Origin: Tieghemiomyces parasiticus
Taxonomy: Eukaryota > Kickxellomycota > Dimargaritomycetes > Dimargaritales > Dimargaritaceae
Direction: 5' to 3'
NCBI GenBank assembly: GCA_027575765.1
Contig: JANBPT010001181.1
Span: 1 to 12,876, forward strand
DNA: 12,876 nucleotides
In this document: positions 1 to 9,348 of the stretch, piece by piece
How positions within the stretch are numbered: the stretch's first letter is position 1
How the letters are laid out: every line of letters starts with the position of its first letter
The notes under the pieces: generated by a model
The model's input: only the letters and a program-made list of their open reading frames with translations
Told to the model about the DNA's origin: nothing
Database searches by the model: none
Position numbers and translations under genes: made by a program

Positions 1-99
1 GCCAGGCTTTATAATGGCCATAGTGAATCGGATACCCTTTTGAGGTTATTGAGCCGCAGATATGGGGTGCGGTAATAATGGTACATTCGAACCGAAAAA
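1..99 (+). repeat. Left terminal inverted repeat
   Basis: This stretch matches the reverse complement of 12778-12876 at 97 of 99 positions. Positions 1-77 are identical; the differences are at 78 (A here, G in the right arm read inward) and 90 (A here, G there), and similarity stops at 100. The outermost bases are GCCAGGCTTT. The arm contains the small palindrome ATGGCCAT (positions 15-22), which could be part of a protein-binding site, although no transposase is available to relate it to. Confidence 0.97.
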
Positions 100-488
100 A
101 AGAAAAGTTAAGGATGACAACCTCGATTTTGGTAGTCACGGCCCCTGTCGCGTGCAGTAGCTAACGCGATCAATAGGCTGTCTTAATTGCCACTTTGTCA
201 TATATAATTGCAGTGAGAATTCAATCCCCCTGAGATTTTCAGACGGGTCTCTTTTTGCATGCCACCATGTCAAGCAATATTTTCCCCCCTTAGGCGAATC
301 GTTTGGTTTAACCGCAAGGCTACCGCTACCACCATTTGCAGTCCCCGTAATCCTAGTTTCTGTTTTACGCATTCCGCCACTTTAGCACCACGCTTCTGTG
401 TTTCCATCACCTCACGCTGCTCGATAAGGCATTAGGTGAAACCCGCCGTTGTCATCCCGCAAGCTTCTCACGAATCGCCCCGTTACAA
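100..488 (+). promoter_or_regulatory. Leader and probable promoter region of the Dib1 gene
   Basis: About 390 bp separate the left TIR from the Dib1 start codon. A TATA-like TATATAA lies at 201-207, roughly 280 bp before the ATG. Bases 370-488 are pyrimidine-rich, as fungal leaders often are. No reading frame here resembles a known protein. If the element moves as a unit, this short interval and possibly the TIR must supply the promoter. The TATA assignment is a motif match only. Confidence 0.35.
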
Positions 489-1492
489 ATGGTAGGTCTT
501 CTGTGTTGATGAGGAGCCAGTGCCACCGTCTACCTTGGCCTTCCAGTGACTTAGTACTCCTATAGCGCTCGCTAATCTCCACCGCTAATACCAACGCCCG
601 TCATTTGATTCTCATACATCAATTCCCGTCGCACCGCCAGTCCTACTTCTTGCCACACCTGACCAATGGTAAGTCAATTCACCAAAAAGCCGCTATCGGG
701 GGCTAACATTTTCGGTCTTCTGGTTTGTATTTTGCCCGTGGACCGCTCTGCATTATCTAACCCGTGATATCCGCATATTCCCACTCTACGCTTCTCTACG
801 ATATAATGGATAGGCTGGCAAGTTGACCAGGCCATCCTCTCTGAAGAAGACCGGGTAGTCGTCATCCGCTTTGGCCACGATTGGGTACGTACTTACTCAC
901 ACATCGCCTTCTATTACAACCGCGCTGGATATCTTATCTCCAGCCTTAACACGGGCAGTTATCGGCGGGACTTGTCAGATCCAATAATATAACTAACAAA
1001 CAACTTCATTGCATTCGGAATTTTCCCTATTTACCCCCGCCAGGACAAGACGTGCATGCTCATGGATGAAACCCTCTATGGAGTGGCCGAGAAGACCAAG
1101 AACTTTGCCGTATTTTACCTGGTAAGCGCCCATACCCTCCACTAATCGACACGTCCTAACCAAGCGATAAAGTTTTCGCCGCTCGAAATGCTTTGACTGA
1201 CACTCTTTTTTCCTTTATCGACACGTTCCTGCAACTCGATCAGGTGGACATCACTGAAGTCCCCGACTTCAATAAGATGTACGAACTCTACGACCCATGC
1301 ACCCTCATGTTTTTCTTCCGCAACAAGCACATCATGGTCGACCTAGGCACCGGCAACAACAACAAAATCACGTGGGCCATCACTGTAAAACAGGAGATGA
1401 TTGACTTGATCGAGACTGTGTTTCGCGGAGCACGCAAAGGTCGCGGTCTGGTGGTGTCGCCTAAGGATTATTCTACCAAATACAAGTACTGA
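489..1492 (+). CDS. DIB1: U5 snRNP / tri-snRNP protein Dib1 (DIM1, TXNL4A family), five coding exons
   Basis: Dib1 is a small thioredoxin-fold protein of the spliceosomal U4/U6.U5 tri-snRNP in the nucleus and is needed before spliceosome activation. Coding exons are 489-491, 641-668, 814-884, 1044-1121 and 1244-1492. The introns (149, 145, 159 and 122 nt) start GTAGGT, GTAAGT, GTACGT and GTAAGC and all end in AG, with branch-like CTAAT (585), CTAAC (757), CTAAC (993) and CTGAC (1197). The spliced frame is 429 nt and gives 142 residues, the same as human TXNL4A. Conserved blocks include SYFLPHL, VDQAIL, RFGHDW, VDITEVPDFNKMYELYDPC, LGTGNNNK and the C-terminal RGLVVSPKDYSTKY. Cys38 and Cys79, the pair noted in this family, are both present. 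The start is inferred: exon 2 opens with Ser2 and has no in-frame ATG upstream, while ATG|GTAGGT at 489 supplies Met before an intron. Lys36 replaces the usual Pro after WD, and Ile-Thr-Val at 106-108 differs from the usual M/I-E-D. No disabling mutation is seen, so it may be functional. Confidence 0.95.
505..520 (+). repeat. 16-bp direct repeat, left copy (inside Dib1 intron 1)
   Basis: GTTGATGAGGAGCCAG occurs here, 13 bases into the first intron of the Dib1 gene, and again in the same orientation at 12340-12355. Identity ends immediately on both sides of the 16 bases. Chance would give about 0.02 to 0.04 such pairs in a window of this size, so the match is slightly surprising, but no function is evident. 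Confidence 0.4.
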
Positions 1493-4400
1493 CATAGTCT
1501 GCTCGGTACGTATAAATGGTGTCATTATTCATGTCGTGTAAAGTTATTGAAGGTTGTGGGTACCCGACCAGCTCCTTTCCAGCCTAGATTATCACTTAGT
1601 GCTGTGTTTCATGTATCCGCCGCGCGGACGAGGGGGCGATACGTGTAGATAACTGCACGCGGTTCCGCTTTAATTGGCGCCGCCGTAACTACGGCTTTTA
1701 GAAAATCTTAGGACCAAGGCCGACGCCGGCTTGGATTGAATACGTAGTCTGCTCAGTGATGAGGAAGAAAATGTGAGGTATCCGGTGGGAGCCCTCATCC
1801 ATATGGAGCTAAAGGGGGGGGGGGTGCCCACTGCAACTGCGACGACTACGAACGTGATTAAGCTGATCGACAATGTAAACGTGGCCCTTGCCTAAATACC
1901 ATCTTCCTGCCAGAGCGCATGTCACTCCTTGGCTGGTGTTCACACTGGCGAAGCCACGCGGCCCCTGACCTTGTTTACTTTCACGATGGGTTGTCAGTCT
2001 ACGTGTGTAGTAATCATTTCGGGGTGCTTGGGAGTGGGCCTAATGAGAGATGGGGAAGCTGGGTTTTCAATTTGGTATCTGCCTTAAAAGAGGTAGATCA
2101 GAGGTTGGTCCGATCCTCCAGCGAGTGATACACTGACACTTCGCTGATCGTCCTCGCATTCGCATTATTAGATGTGGAGGACGGGTCTGGATGGTTGGGC
2201 CGAGGGTACTGCCTGCTGGTTGCCGGTCGCCAAAAGAAGACAGTTAAGGTTGGGCACTGTAAGCATGGTCGTATTGACAGAATTGGCCTTCGGTTGGCTT
2301 CCCTAATAGAGTGTACCATAACCAGACTGGTCTCCAACGCACACTCGCACTTCCTGTGTGAGAAGCTCATGTCGGTCGACCAGACGAGCAACAGTCCACC
2401 TATACCTATCGTCTCCAAATAGGATAGAATACCCTAAATGGCAATATTCCGTTTAACGGGCCGAACCGGCCACGCGGTCTGCTCTGGCATGTCACATTGA
2501 CATTAGTCAGAGCGGTTCGCCGATAACCTATTATGAACAATCCCTAGCGGATGTGCGGTGAATTGCATGGGTGTACCATACTGCCCGTTTGGTAAACAGG
2601 GTAGCACCCAGCTGAAACAGAATCACAAGTAGATCACGAGTGTGGGTGTGTGGCAGGCAGCACTGAAAGACCAACTCCGTATCCGTGACGTGGTCAGCTG
2701 CTACACTTTTAAATTGGAGACCTCAGTTATCCGGAGTTGCTTATTAGCAGGGTTGCAAGAATGAGCCCGGCGGGATACATTTCAATCACCACGGTCCATG
2801 GGGTGAGCGGAATGATAGGCAAGCACACCCAACCTCTTGTTTCGCTCCTCCCGCAATTGCACCGCCGGTCAAACGAACCGTGATGACCAGGTCCGTGTAT
2901 CTCAATTCGGATTTACCGAAGAGAAACTTTTCTACGTCCAGTTGATGTGCCGCACTGGGGTAATGGCCAACCAGAGCTGGAAGGGGCCCTGTACCTCTGT
3001 CCAACGCGGATTGGACGCGGCCCTGGTATTTGTATCTATTGACGTCCTTCCTCACTCGCTCCTTTCGGGGTCGGCGGGTTACCCCGCAACACGCGGCCGA
3101 GCGGTATAAGGCTCCCCATCAGAGTGGTGAATGGTATGAAAGCGACCAAGTTCCACATTGCCATCACACACCCGCATTTTAGTATTGAGGAGTATTACCA
3201 ATACTGCTTCCTTTGGACGCATGCGATCCGTCCTGCTATAAATGCCCCGCAATTTACTGGTCGGCGGAAGGTGGGTGGGGAATAGTTCCTTAACCAGCCG
3301 ACGTTACTTGTCGCTCCCTTAACTATCTGCGAGTCTGCCGTTCTATAATTACATGATCGAGCCAAATGAGCGACGCAATAAGAGGGACAGAGGGAGAGAG
3401 TAGGGGCGGCTTGGCAAACGAGACAGGGAGAAGTTGCAGTGGCCACCAACCAGCACCTAGTAAACCAGGGTGCTTGGGATGGGATGTAGATTACAGGGTA
3501 GAATCGAAAGGGCGTAGATCTACCTCTGGTCAGACTGCCTTCCGATCTGACGCTAGTGTTCGTCATCGTTTACCTGTCGGTCCTGCAGCGTACCTGCATC
3601 AGTGTATGGCGTGCCTTAAAATTATGTCAACGATCGGACAATAAACGGGCGGCTTAGAAATGGATCCAGCAGGCTGTGTCATTTGTGTTCTGGAGACTTA
3701 ATATGTGGGTGTATTATGTTCCCTAGCCACTAGCAGCCGGATGGCGTATCCTATATCTTCGACTTTAAACAGCGCTTAATTGGACGTATCCGTCCCTAAT
3801 ACCTAGCCACGCCAAAGCCTTTCCACATATACAAGTTACCACGTCCATTATTGTTCGGGACATCCACGTCCACGCTTCCCCGCCTGACTGGTTGTCAACT
3901 TCTCTCCTCCCAACACCCCAATTGGTGAGGTTGAATGGCAAGCCCAATAATACCAATGCAGGAGCGCCGTTGGTTAGCGCAGTATTTGCCTAATGAGCGG
4001 ATTGGAACAAGGAAATCCCTTTTATTCCTGCCTGTCAGGACGCTCTTCCTCATAATTGACAAACCATCCCGCCTGCCAGCCGGTCCAATAAGCCCCTCCA
4101 GGTTGCCCACTAGTGTGTTCGAATGAGGGGCGGTGGTAATGGCCAGCCAGCAGATATGAGCTTTGTACCACTAGACGGTCCCAACACGCTTATGCAATGA
4201 TCGCGACCACGCTGATGCATGGCGTACGGCGGCTAGCGAACTCTTTGGAATCCCGGCGGTATTGCGAAGAAGGAGATTGGCCGAATACAACGGCATCATT
4301 ATGAGACTTGCAGCCAGTTCAAAATCGTGGCCAATACATGGGTGACCCAACCTCTACCCTCCTGGCTCGTGACTTGAAATCACCATGAGATGGACACCGG

Positions 4401-5186
4401 TGAGGGGGGCGGGGTAGAGGGGCTAATCAACCAGGGTAGACCTGTCCAACGTAGATGTGAAGGTCGAGCGTGAAGCTATGGGTGAATCACTAAACATGAA
4501 TTTACCATGTTTATGGTTGTTCGAGCCGTCCACCTTTCCGTGCCATACCACAGCTTCCCCCGCTTCCCAGGGGGCTACAGGCGAAATTACAGAACGGATT
4601 GCCGAATACTTCGGATTACCTTTCGTGTAGGTAGGTTGACATAGGGGTTGCCGTGGAGGAGACCCGACCAAGTCAGGCAACGTGCCCTAGGTCACCCAAA
4701 GGTACCACCGGATAATTGATATCATGGCGAAAGGGTGGCGTTATCAGCTACTGTGAACCTTCGTAATTCCCCATTCATTTAAGTCCCTTCTGAAATATGC
4801 TGCAGCATCCGTCTAGGAATGTGTGAAAAAAACAACCCGAAGAAAGAGCTTTAGCCTGACTGGTGGGTTGCAGAGGAGGCCCTACCCGCTAGGAAAGGGT
4901 TTCCCACCATATCGAGCGCCCGTCTTTCCGGTTGGGTCGCTGGTAGTGCATGGTTTGAAATCGTGAATCTTGAAAAGCGAATTCCGCCACCTTGGACGCG
5001 GCCAATAGGGCCGCCCACTGGCATCTGATTTCGGCATGGTATCAGTGGTCACGGAATGCCACGTTCAATTTACTAATGTTTGAAAGAAAACATACCTTAA
5101 CTGCCCTATACGTCTCTGATCCACATTTCCACATGCACGGCGGTGTATGAAGCTTCAGGGTTGCTTGATATGGCCCCTGAGAAGGA
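1493..5186. other. Long stretch without a supportable gene
   Basis: These 3.7 kb follow the Dib1 stop codon. Open frames are all short (about 60-125 codons), occur on both strands in overlapping positions, often lack an ATG, and match no family I know, which is what chance gives at about 50% GC. An 11-base G run lies at 1814-1824. A possible coding relic at 1740-2422 is listed separately. No tRNA, rRNA, tandem array or clear AATAAA signal was found. The material looks like old, decayed repeat or intergenic DNA. Confidence 0.5.
1740..2422 (+). pseudogene. Possible decayed coding stretch, family unknown
   Basis: Two consecutive plus-strand frames read unusually far. The first runs from 1740 to the TAA at 1893-1895 and begins just after an in-frame TGA; it includes an acidic SDEEENV segment and is interrupted in composition by a G11 run encoding glycines. 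The second is open from 1862 to the TAG at 2420-2422 except for one TGA at 2126-2128, about 187 codons in all. I recognise no domain. A frame of this length with one stop is expected about once by chance in a window of this size, so this is a weak candidate for a broken gene rather than an established one. Confidence 0.12.
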
Positions 5187-6217
5187 ATGCGTATAATAAA
5201 ATTAGTAGAGACGGCCAGGGGTCTAGCTATAAGGACCGTTGAGGCTGTGGAGGAAGGGTGGCCATCTGCTGCGGTTACCCACCGTGAGATTCAAATTATG
5301 TGTCCTCCAGACCTTCAACAGCCGATGCCTCCCATTTCACCCGCATTTCCTCTGGTAGGCACTATAGAAAGTACAATATTCAACGGAAGCCCCGCTTATC
5401 GGCGCCTGTTATTGCTGACAGGTGGACCCTACCATGGTACGCACTGCATACAGTGGAGTTCGCTTGGTACACACCAGAGTTGATGGACCGTAGGAGCGGC
5501 CTAATATTTGTAAATCGGCCTGTCAGTGATATGCCACGCTATAACTGGACGTCACAACGATTTCGCCTTGGCCCCGGCGCATTGCTATTGCCCTTGAATA
5601 TGTTTCCCTCCCTGACAAGCCGACGAAATACATACCTTCTCAATTCCGAAGGTATCGGCCAGGCCCAGTCGATCAATCATTTCCAGTGACTGGCAGTTAA
5701 GATCGGACTGAAAACGACCATTCGCTCACTAAGCTTGGGCATACCATAGTGCGCACCTGGTGTACAGGGTATAGTACTGAAGGCCAATTTTTCGTTTGGA
5801 AAGTTTATTCATTCCAGTGTTTTCCTCCTCTTTTTCGTGATCGCTCATTTAATGAAGGCTTGGTCAACAGATATGCACCAAACCAGTACCTGGCTAAAAG
5901 GACCAAGTCTAGAAAACAACACGGTTGGTCGTGCATAGTTCCAAATAGGAATCGACCTGGTTGGTTAAGTGATAAGGATCGGGCTCGACAGGAATGACCT
6001 GATGGTAACGGAGAGGAAAAAGGAAATGCGAGACACCAATGATTTTTTTGACAATGTATTCGCCAACGGCCTAACATTATTAAATAGACCGGGGTTTGCA
6101 ATATTGTGCGGCCCAAAGATGGATTGCCAGCGTGGATGAAATACTGGATCAAATAGCGCCTCCTGCAGGGAAAAGTGGATTTGGAAAAGCACTCGAGGTG
6201 AATCGATCGACGATGAA
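5187..6217 (+). pseudogene. ORF-dense stretch, possible remnant of an unidentified gene
   Basis: Several of the longer plus-strand frames cluster here: 5187-5483 (98 codons, true ATG), the overlapping 5300-5689 (129 codons, no ATG at its start), 5749-5997 (82 codons) and a short ATG frame at 6002. A further short frame ends in TAA near 6217, and its last residues (GFGKALEVNRSTMK) faintly resemble the helix-turn-helix segment of pogo/Tc-type transposases. The pieces lie in different frames, so a single gene would need frameshifts or introns. A branch-like CTAAG and an acceptor-like ACAG near 5767 would allow one intron. I recognise no catalytic DDE motif or other domain. If the element ever encoded its own transposase, this would be one place to look, but chance can explain everything seen. 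Confidence 0.13.
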
Positions 6218-8320
6218 GTAAAAATACCACACAACCACTGGTGGACCCTATAGTTCATGTGTATCTCATCAGTATATGGGATCTGGCGGTGACGGTGCCT
6301 ACCGATGGGGGGGGGATCCCGGGCCCGCTTATCATTTGTCCGCCCATCGCTTGCATCGGTCTACTTATTTGTGAATCTAGCTATCCATCGCGTTCGTGTT
6401 CCACTTAATGGCGTTCCGCTAAGTCCCGCCAGGGGAGCCCCATCGGCGCTCGGATTCCCATATTAAACACAGGCTCGAACATCGAGATGGGCCTGTCCCT
6501 AGCGCGACGAACAATAGCCGTCCATAGCAAGGCAGAGAACGAGACGGAAGCCCAGGTATACCGACCGTGATGCCCGAAATAGCTCAAATTTGACACTTCT
6601 CCCAACCCCTCCGTGTCCCTAGTTTTTGACGGAGATTTCGCCCCTATGATGACTCCGACACCAATGACTGGGATGAGCCCTTGTCATTTTAGAGAGGGGG
6701 GCTGTCTATGGACAGGGAAGGGGACGGCAGAGCAGACAAAGAGATAACCATTCAAATTTCTTTATCATCATGTGCTAGGTAGATATACATAACGGAAAGA
6801 ATAAACTGACAGCGGTGGCCGGCGCGTATGGCACATAGGCCCAATAGGGATTATCAGGTGGATAGGTAATTTCGTCCAAACTAGGGTCGGCTGACGAGGT
6901 ATGGTTCAAGATAGACCCCTCCCAAAAGCAGTAGACCATAAAACGAGTTGGTCGGTGGTCTTTTGGCCATCCGTCTGTTCCCACACCCTTCCTTTTCTGA
7001 TAACCACATGCGCCAGCCTTGGCGTTAAAATGATGTGGCGGATTGCAACCCACACATCCTCTCATAAGTTCGTGCGACTTCCAAAAAAAAAAAGCTGACC
7101 ACACGGCCAACCCGCTTAAACGACCAACAACTGTTTTGCGCTGCTGCCCGTAAAGCAGTGAAATGGGGTTACAATTGGATGGCGTCTATCGTGGTTCATT
7201 GTAACCATGGCCCCATTCGCGCACCCCCCGACCACCTCCCACTACTATTAGGTGTTACGGGTGATCGAAAGGGAAATGGTGAAATTTATTCGAGTTTCCG
7301 CGGCTAGTGTCATTCGCTACGAACTTGGAACGTCCGGCGCTCGATTGGGGGGTTCCGCTACTTCTACCATGAGTTTGCGTAAGTGGGCGTCTGGGGTTTG
7401 TTCAAAAATTCCACATTTACTTTGTAGCTGCGAAGGGGAAGGCTGTCTCTGCGTCCTCTCAGTGAGAATCTTTAGCCAGCTGCTCTGTCCCTCAGCCCCC
7501 ATCTCCCATCGACCATTGCGGCCGTCGTCGAAGTGCCCAGCATGGTGGAGTAACGGCAACACAGCTCGTTCGCAGGAACATGCTGTGGCAAGTCCCACCT
7601 GTTCTTCGCGCACTGTCTACCACGTTAACTGTTATGAAGATGTACACGTACAAATTGGTGGGTAATGGTAGGTTTTTCCAGCAAAGTCTCAACAGATTGC
7701 CGCGGCATGTTTGATCAAGACCGCAGCTGGTGGAGCACTAACCTGGACTGTCGTTGGGCAATCCCTTCATCCGCGTGGCCATCGGCGTTTTGTGTCGTCA
7801 TAGGTATGAGTTCGATGTGCATTCGGCAGCTTGGAATAGACGTCAGAGTTGGATAAGAATGCCAGGTAGCCCCAAACAGATAAGACACAATATAGTTCCG
7901 GCAGCGTGGCGCGATGGGCGAAAAAGCTAGGAATGGGGGAGGGGGTGCGCCACACCGCGGCGCCTGTCCAGGTAGAAGGTGTTCCGCAAACTGCCATGCA
8001 CTCCCAGCGGCTAGCGTCGCTGCGGACTGTCCAGTCAACATCTGGAAGTAGGCCAGCTGAAAATCGTCGATAGTCAGGTGGCGAGTCAACCAAGGGTTCG
8101 GTGTTGATTGAGCACCCACATTGCACAACAGTACGTTTCACCCAGCGGCCAGACGACCAACGCTGTCCAGTGAGAAACGTTGACACCTGGCAGTGGAGAG
8201 GTTGTGGACCGGTAAGGGACAATGTGCTCGTTGCTACCATTCCACATTGGCAAGTCAGCCAACCCGGGGCCGGCTCTAGTGTCGATCGGTTTTTGCAACT
8301 CCGCCACGGCCAACCGTTAC
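6218..8320. other. Stretch without a supportable gene
   Basis: Short frames on both strands only. The longest is a minus-strand frame at 7767-8240 (157 codons, ATG), which overlaps two other open minus-strand frames (7715-8128 and 8086-8313). None shows a recognisable domain or fungal-like codon preference. A G run followed by GGATCCCGGGCCC occurs near 6306-6323, and an 11-base A run at 7083-7093. The A run has no gene upstream on the plus strand, so I do not read it as a retrocopy tail. Confidence 0.45.
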
Positions 8321-9348
8321 GCTAGCCACGGCCACTCACTGCCCACCATTGCACTTGCCGCCCACCCACTCTCCTTTGCCTCGCAGCCTTATCCGGCACG
8401 AATGGTCGATCCTTATGGGTTACTCCTCTGTCCGTCACCCTTCACCAACGCCCGTGTTCCCCTTTGCCGCATCATACCGCCTCACTCTCCCTCCTTTCAT
8501 GCCCTACGCTCGCCTCACCGCCATTCCCCTTCAGCATAATAGCCCAGACATTATTTCGTTGGGAGGCGCTTCACGACTTCCACTTACCTGTACCCCGACC
8601 GGCGTCCTCGCTACCGCCTACCGTCCGCTACCCACCAGCCTCTTTATTCTAGCGATGTCTGGCACAAGACCCGAATCCTCGTTGTCACGTCCCTCTATAG
8701 AAAGACGCCTATTCCCTTTCCACCGCCCCACTGCCGTTCGGCGTAAATGATCACCCGGCCCTGCGCCCATTCTAATATACGTCAACTCAGAATGGGCTGG
8801 GCTCAGAAGTGGATGGATAAAGGGCTACGGCCCTTCACCCCCCGCCGTCCAGCCATGACAGGTGGGGGAAAATAGTGAGAGAGCAGCGAGAGAACGAAAA
8901 GGTTGGCTGGAAAACTATGCGGCGCCCTTGCCCATGGATACAGTCGGGTTGACTGGAGATGACCCCCCGCGGCCTGGGACCCTGCAGTCCCGGCGTATAA
9001 ATGCCGACCATCCGCCCCCATCTGGGCTCGGCCGGAGATTTTTTTTTATACCCTTTTCATGCCACCCAACCGGTCGTATTACATTCACCCGTTTCTTTGC
9101 ACCATTTAGTTTTTCGTTGGTCGCCTCGCACTAGCCCACTTATTTCTGAACCTCACACGTCACACCTAATTGCTTTACTACACTTCATCCTGGCTATAGT
9201 ATCTGACCTTTAATTACTAAACGGCCCGACTCTACGCTTCCACTCCACCCTTGCTTGCTTTGTAGAGCCTGTCTCTACCCTCTCCCACGCGTCGACCCTG
9301 TCCGCCCGACCCTCTTCTCTTCCTGCTTCTATACCATACCCCTTCGAC
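8321..9348 (+). promoter_or_regulatory. Pyrimidine-rich upstream region of the RGS gene
   Basis: From about 8330 the plus strand changes to a strong C/T bias, which continues through the leader into the RGS start codon. A TATAAA box lies at 8996-9001, about 350 bp before the ATG, and a dense CT tract fills 9221-9348. CT-rich tracts directly before start codons are common in fungal promoters and leaders. A T9 run lies at 9039-9047. Open frames here, such as 8349-8750 (133 codons, no ATG start, rich in Pro and Ser), follow from the base bias and are not credible genes. The role of the TATA box and CT tract is inferred from motif and position only. Confidence 0.45.

Noticed and set aside
3195..3566. 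123-codon minus-strand frame
   Set aside because: Overlapped by a plus-strand frame of similar length, with no domain; consistent with chance.
7083..7093. A11 run as a retrotransposon or retrocopy tail
   Set aside because: No reverse-transcribed gene or LINE-like frame precedes it and no target duplication brackets it.
6775..7110. 111-codon minus-strand frame with a Tyr/Pro-rich end
   Set aside because: It starts at TTG, reads through the A11 run as repeated Phe, and resembles no family I know.
7767..8240. 157-codon minus-strand open frame with an ATG
   Set aside because: It overlaps two further open frames on the same strand, has no recognisable domain, and frames of this length are expected once or twice by chance here.
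8572..8600. Strong minus-strand splice donor (CAG|GTAAGT) near 8585
   Set aside because: The sequence before it on that strand is soon closed by stops in all three frames, so no exon is supported.
8349..8750. 133-codon plus-strand open frame rich in Pro and Ser
   Set aside because: It starts at TTG rather than ATG, and its length and composition follow from the pyrimidine bias of the region.
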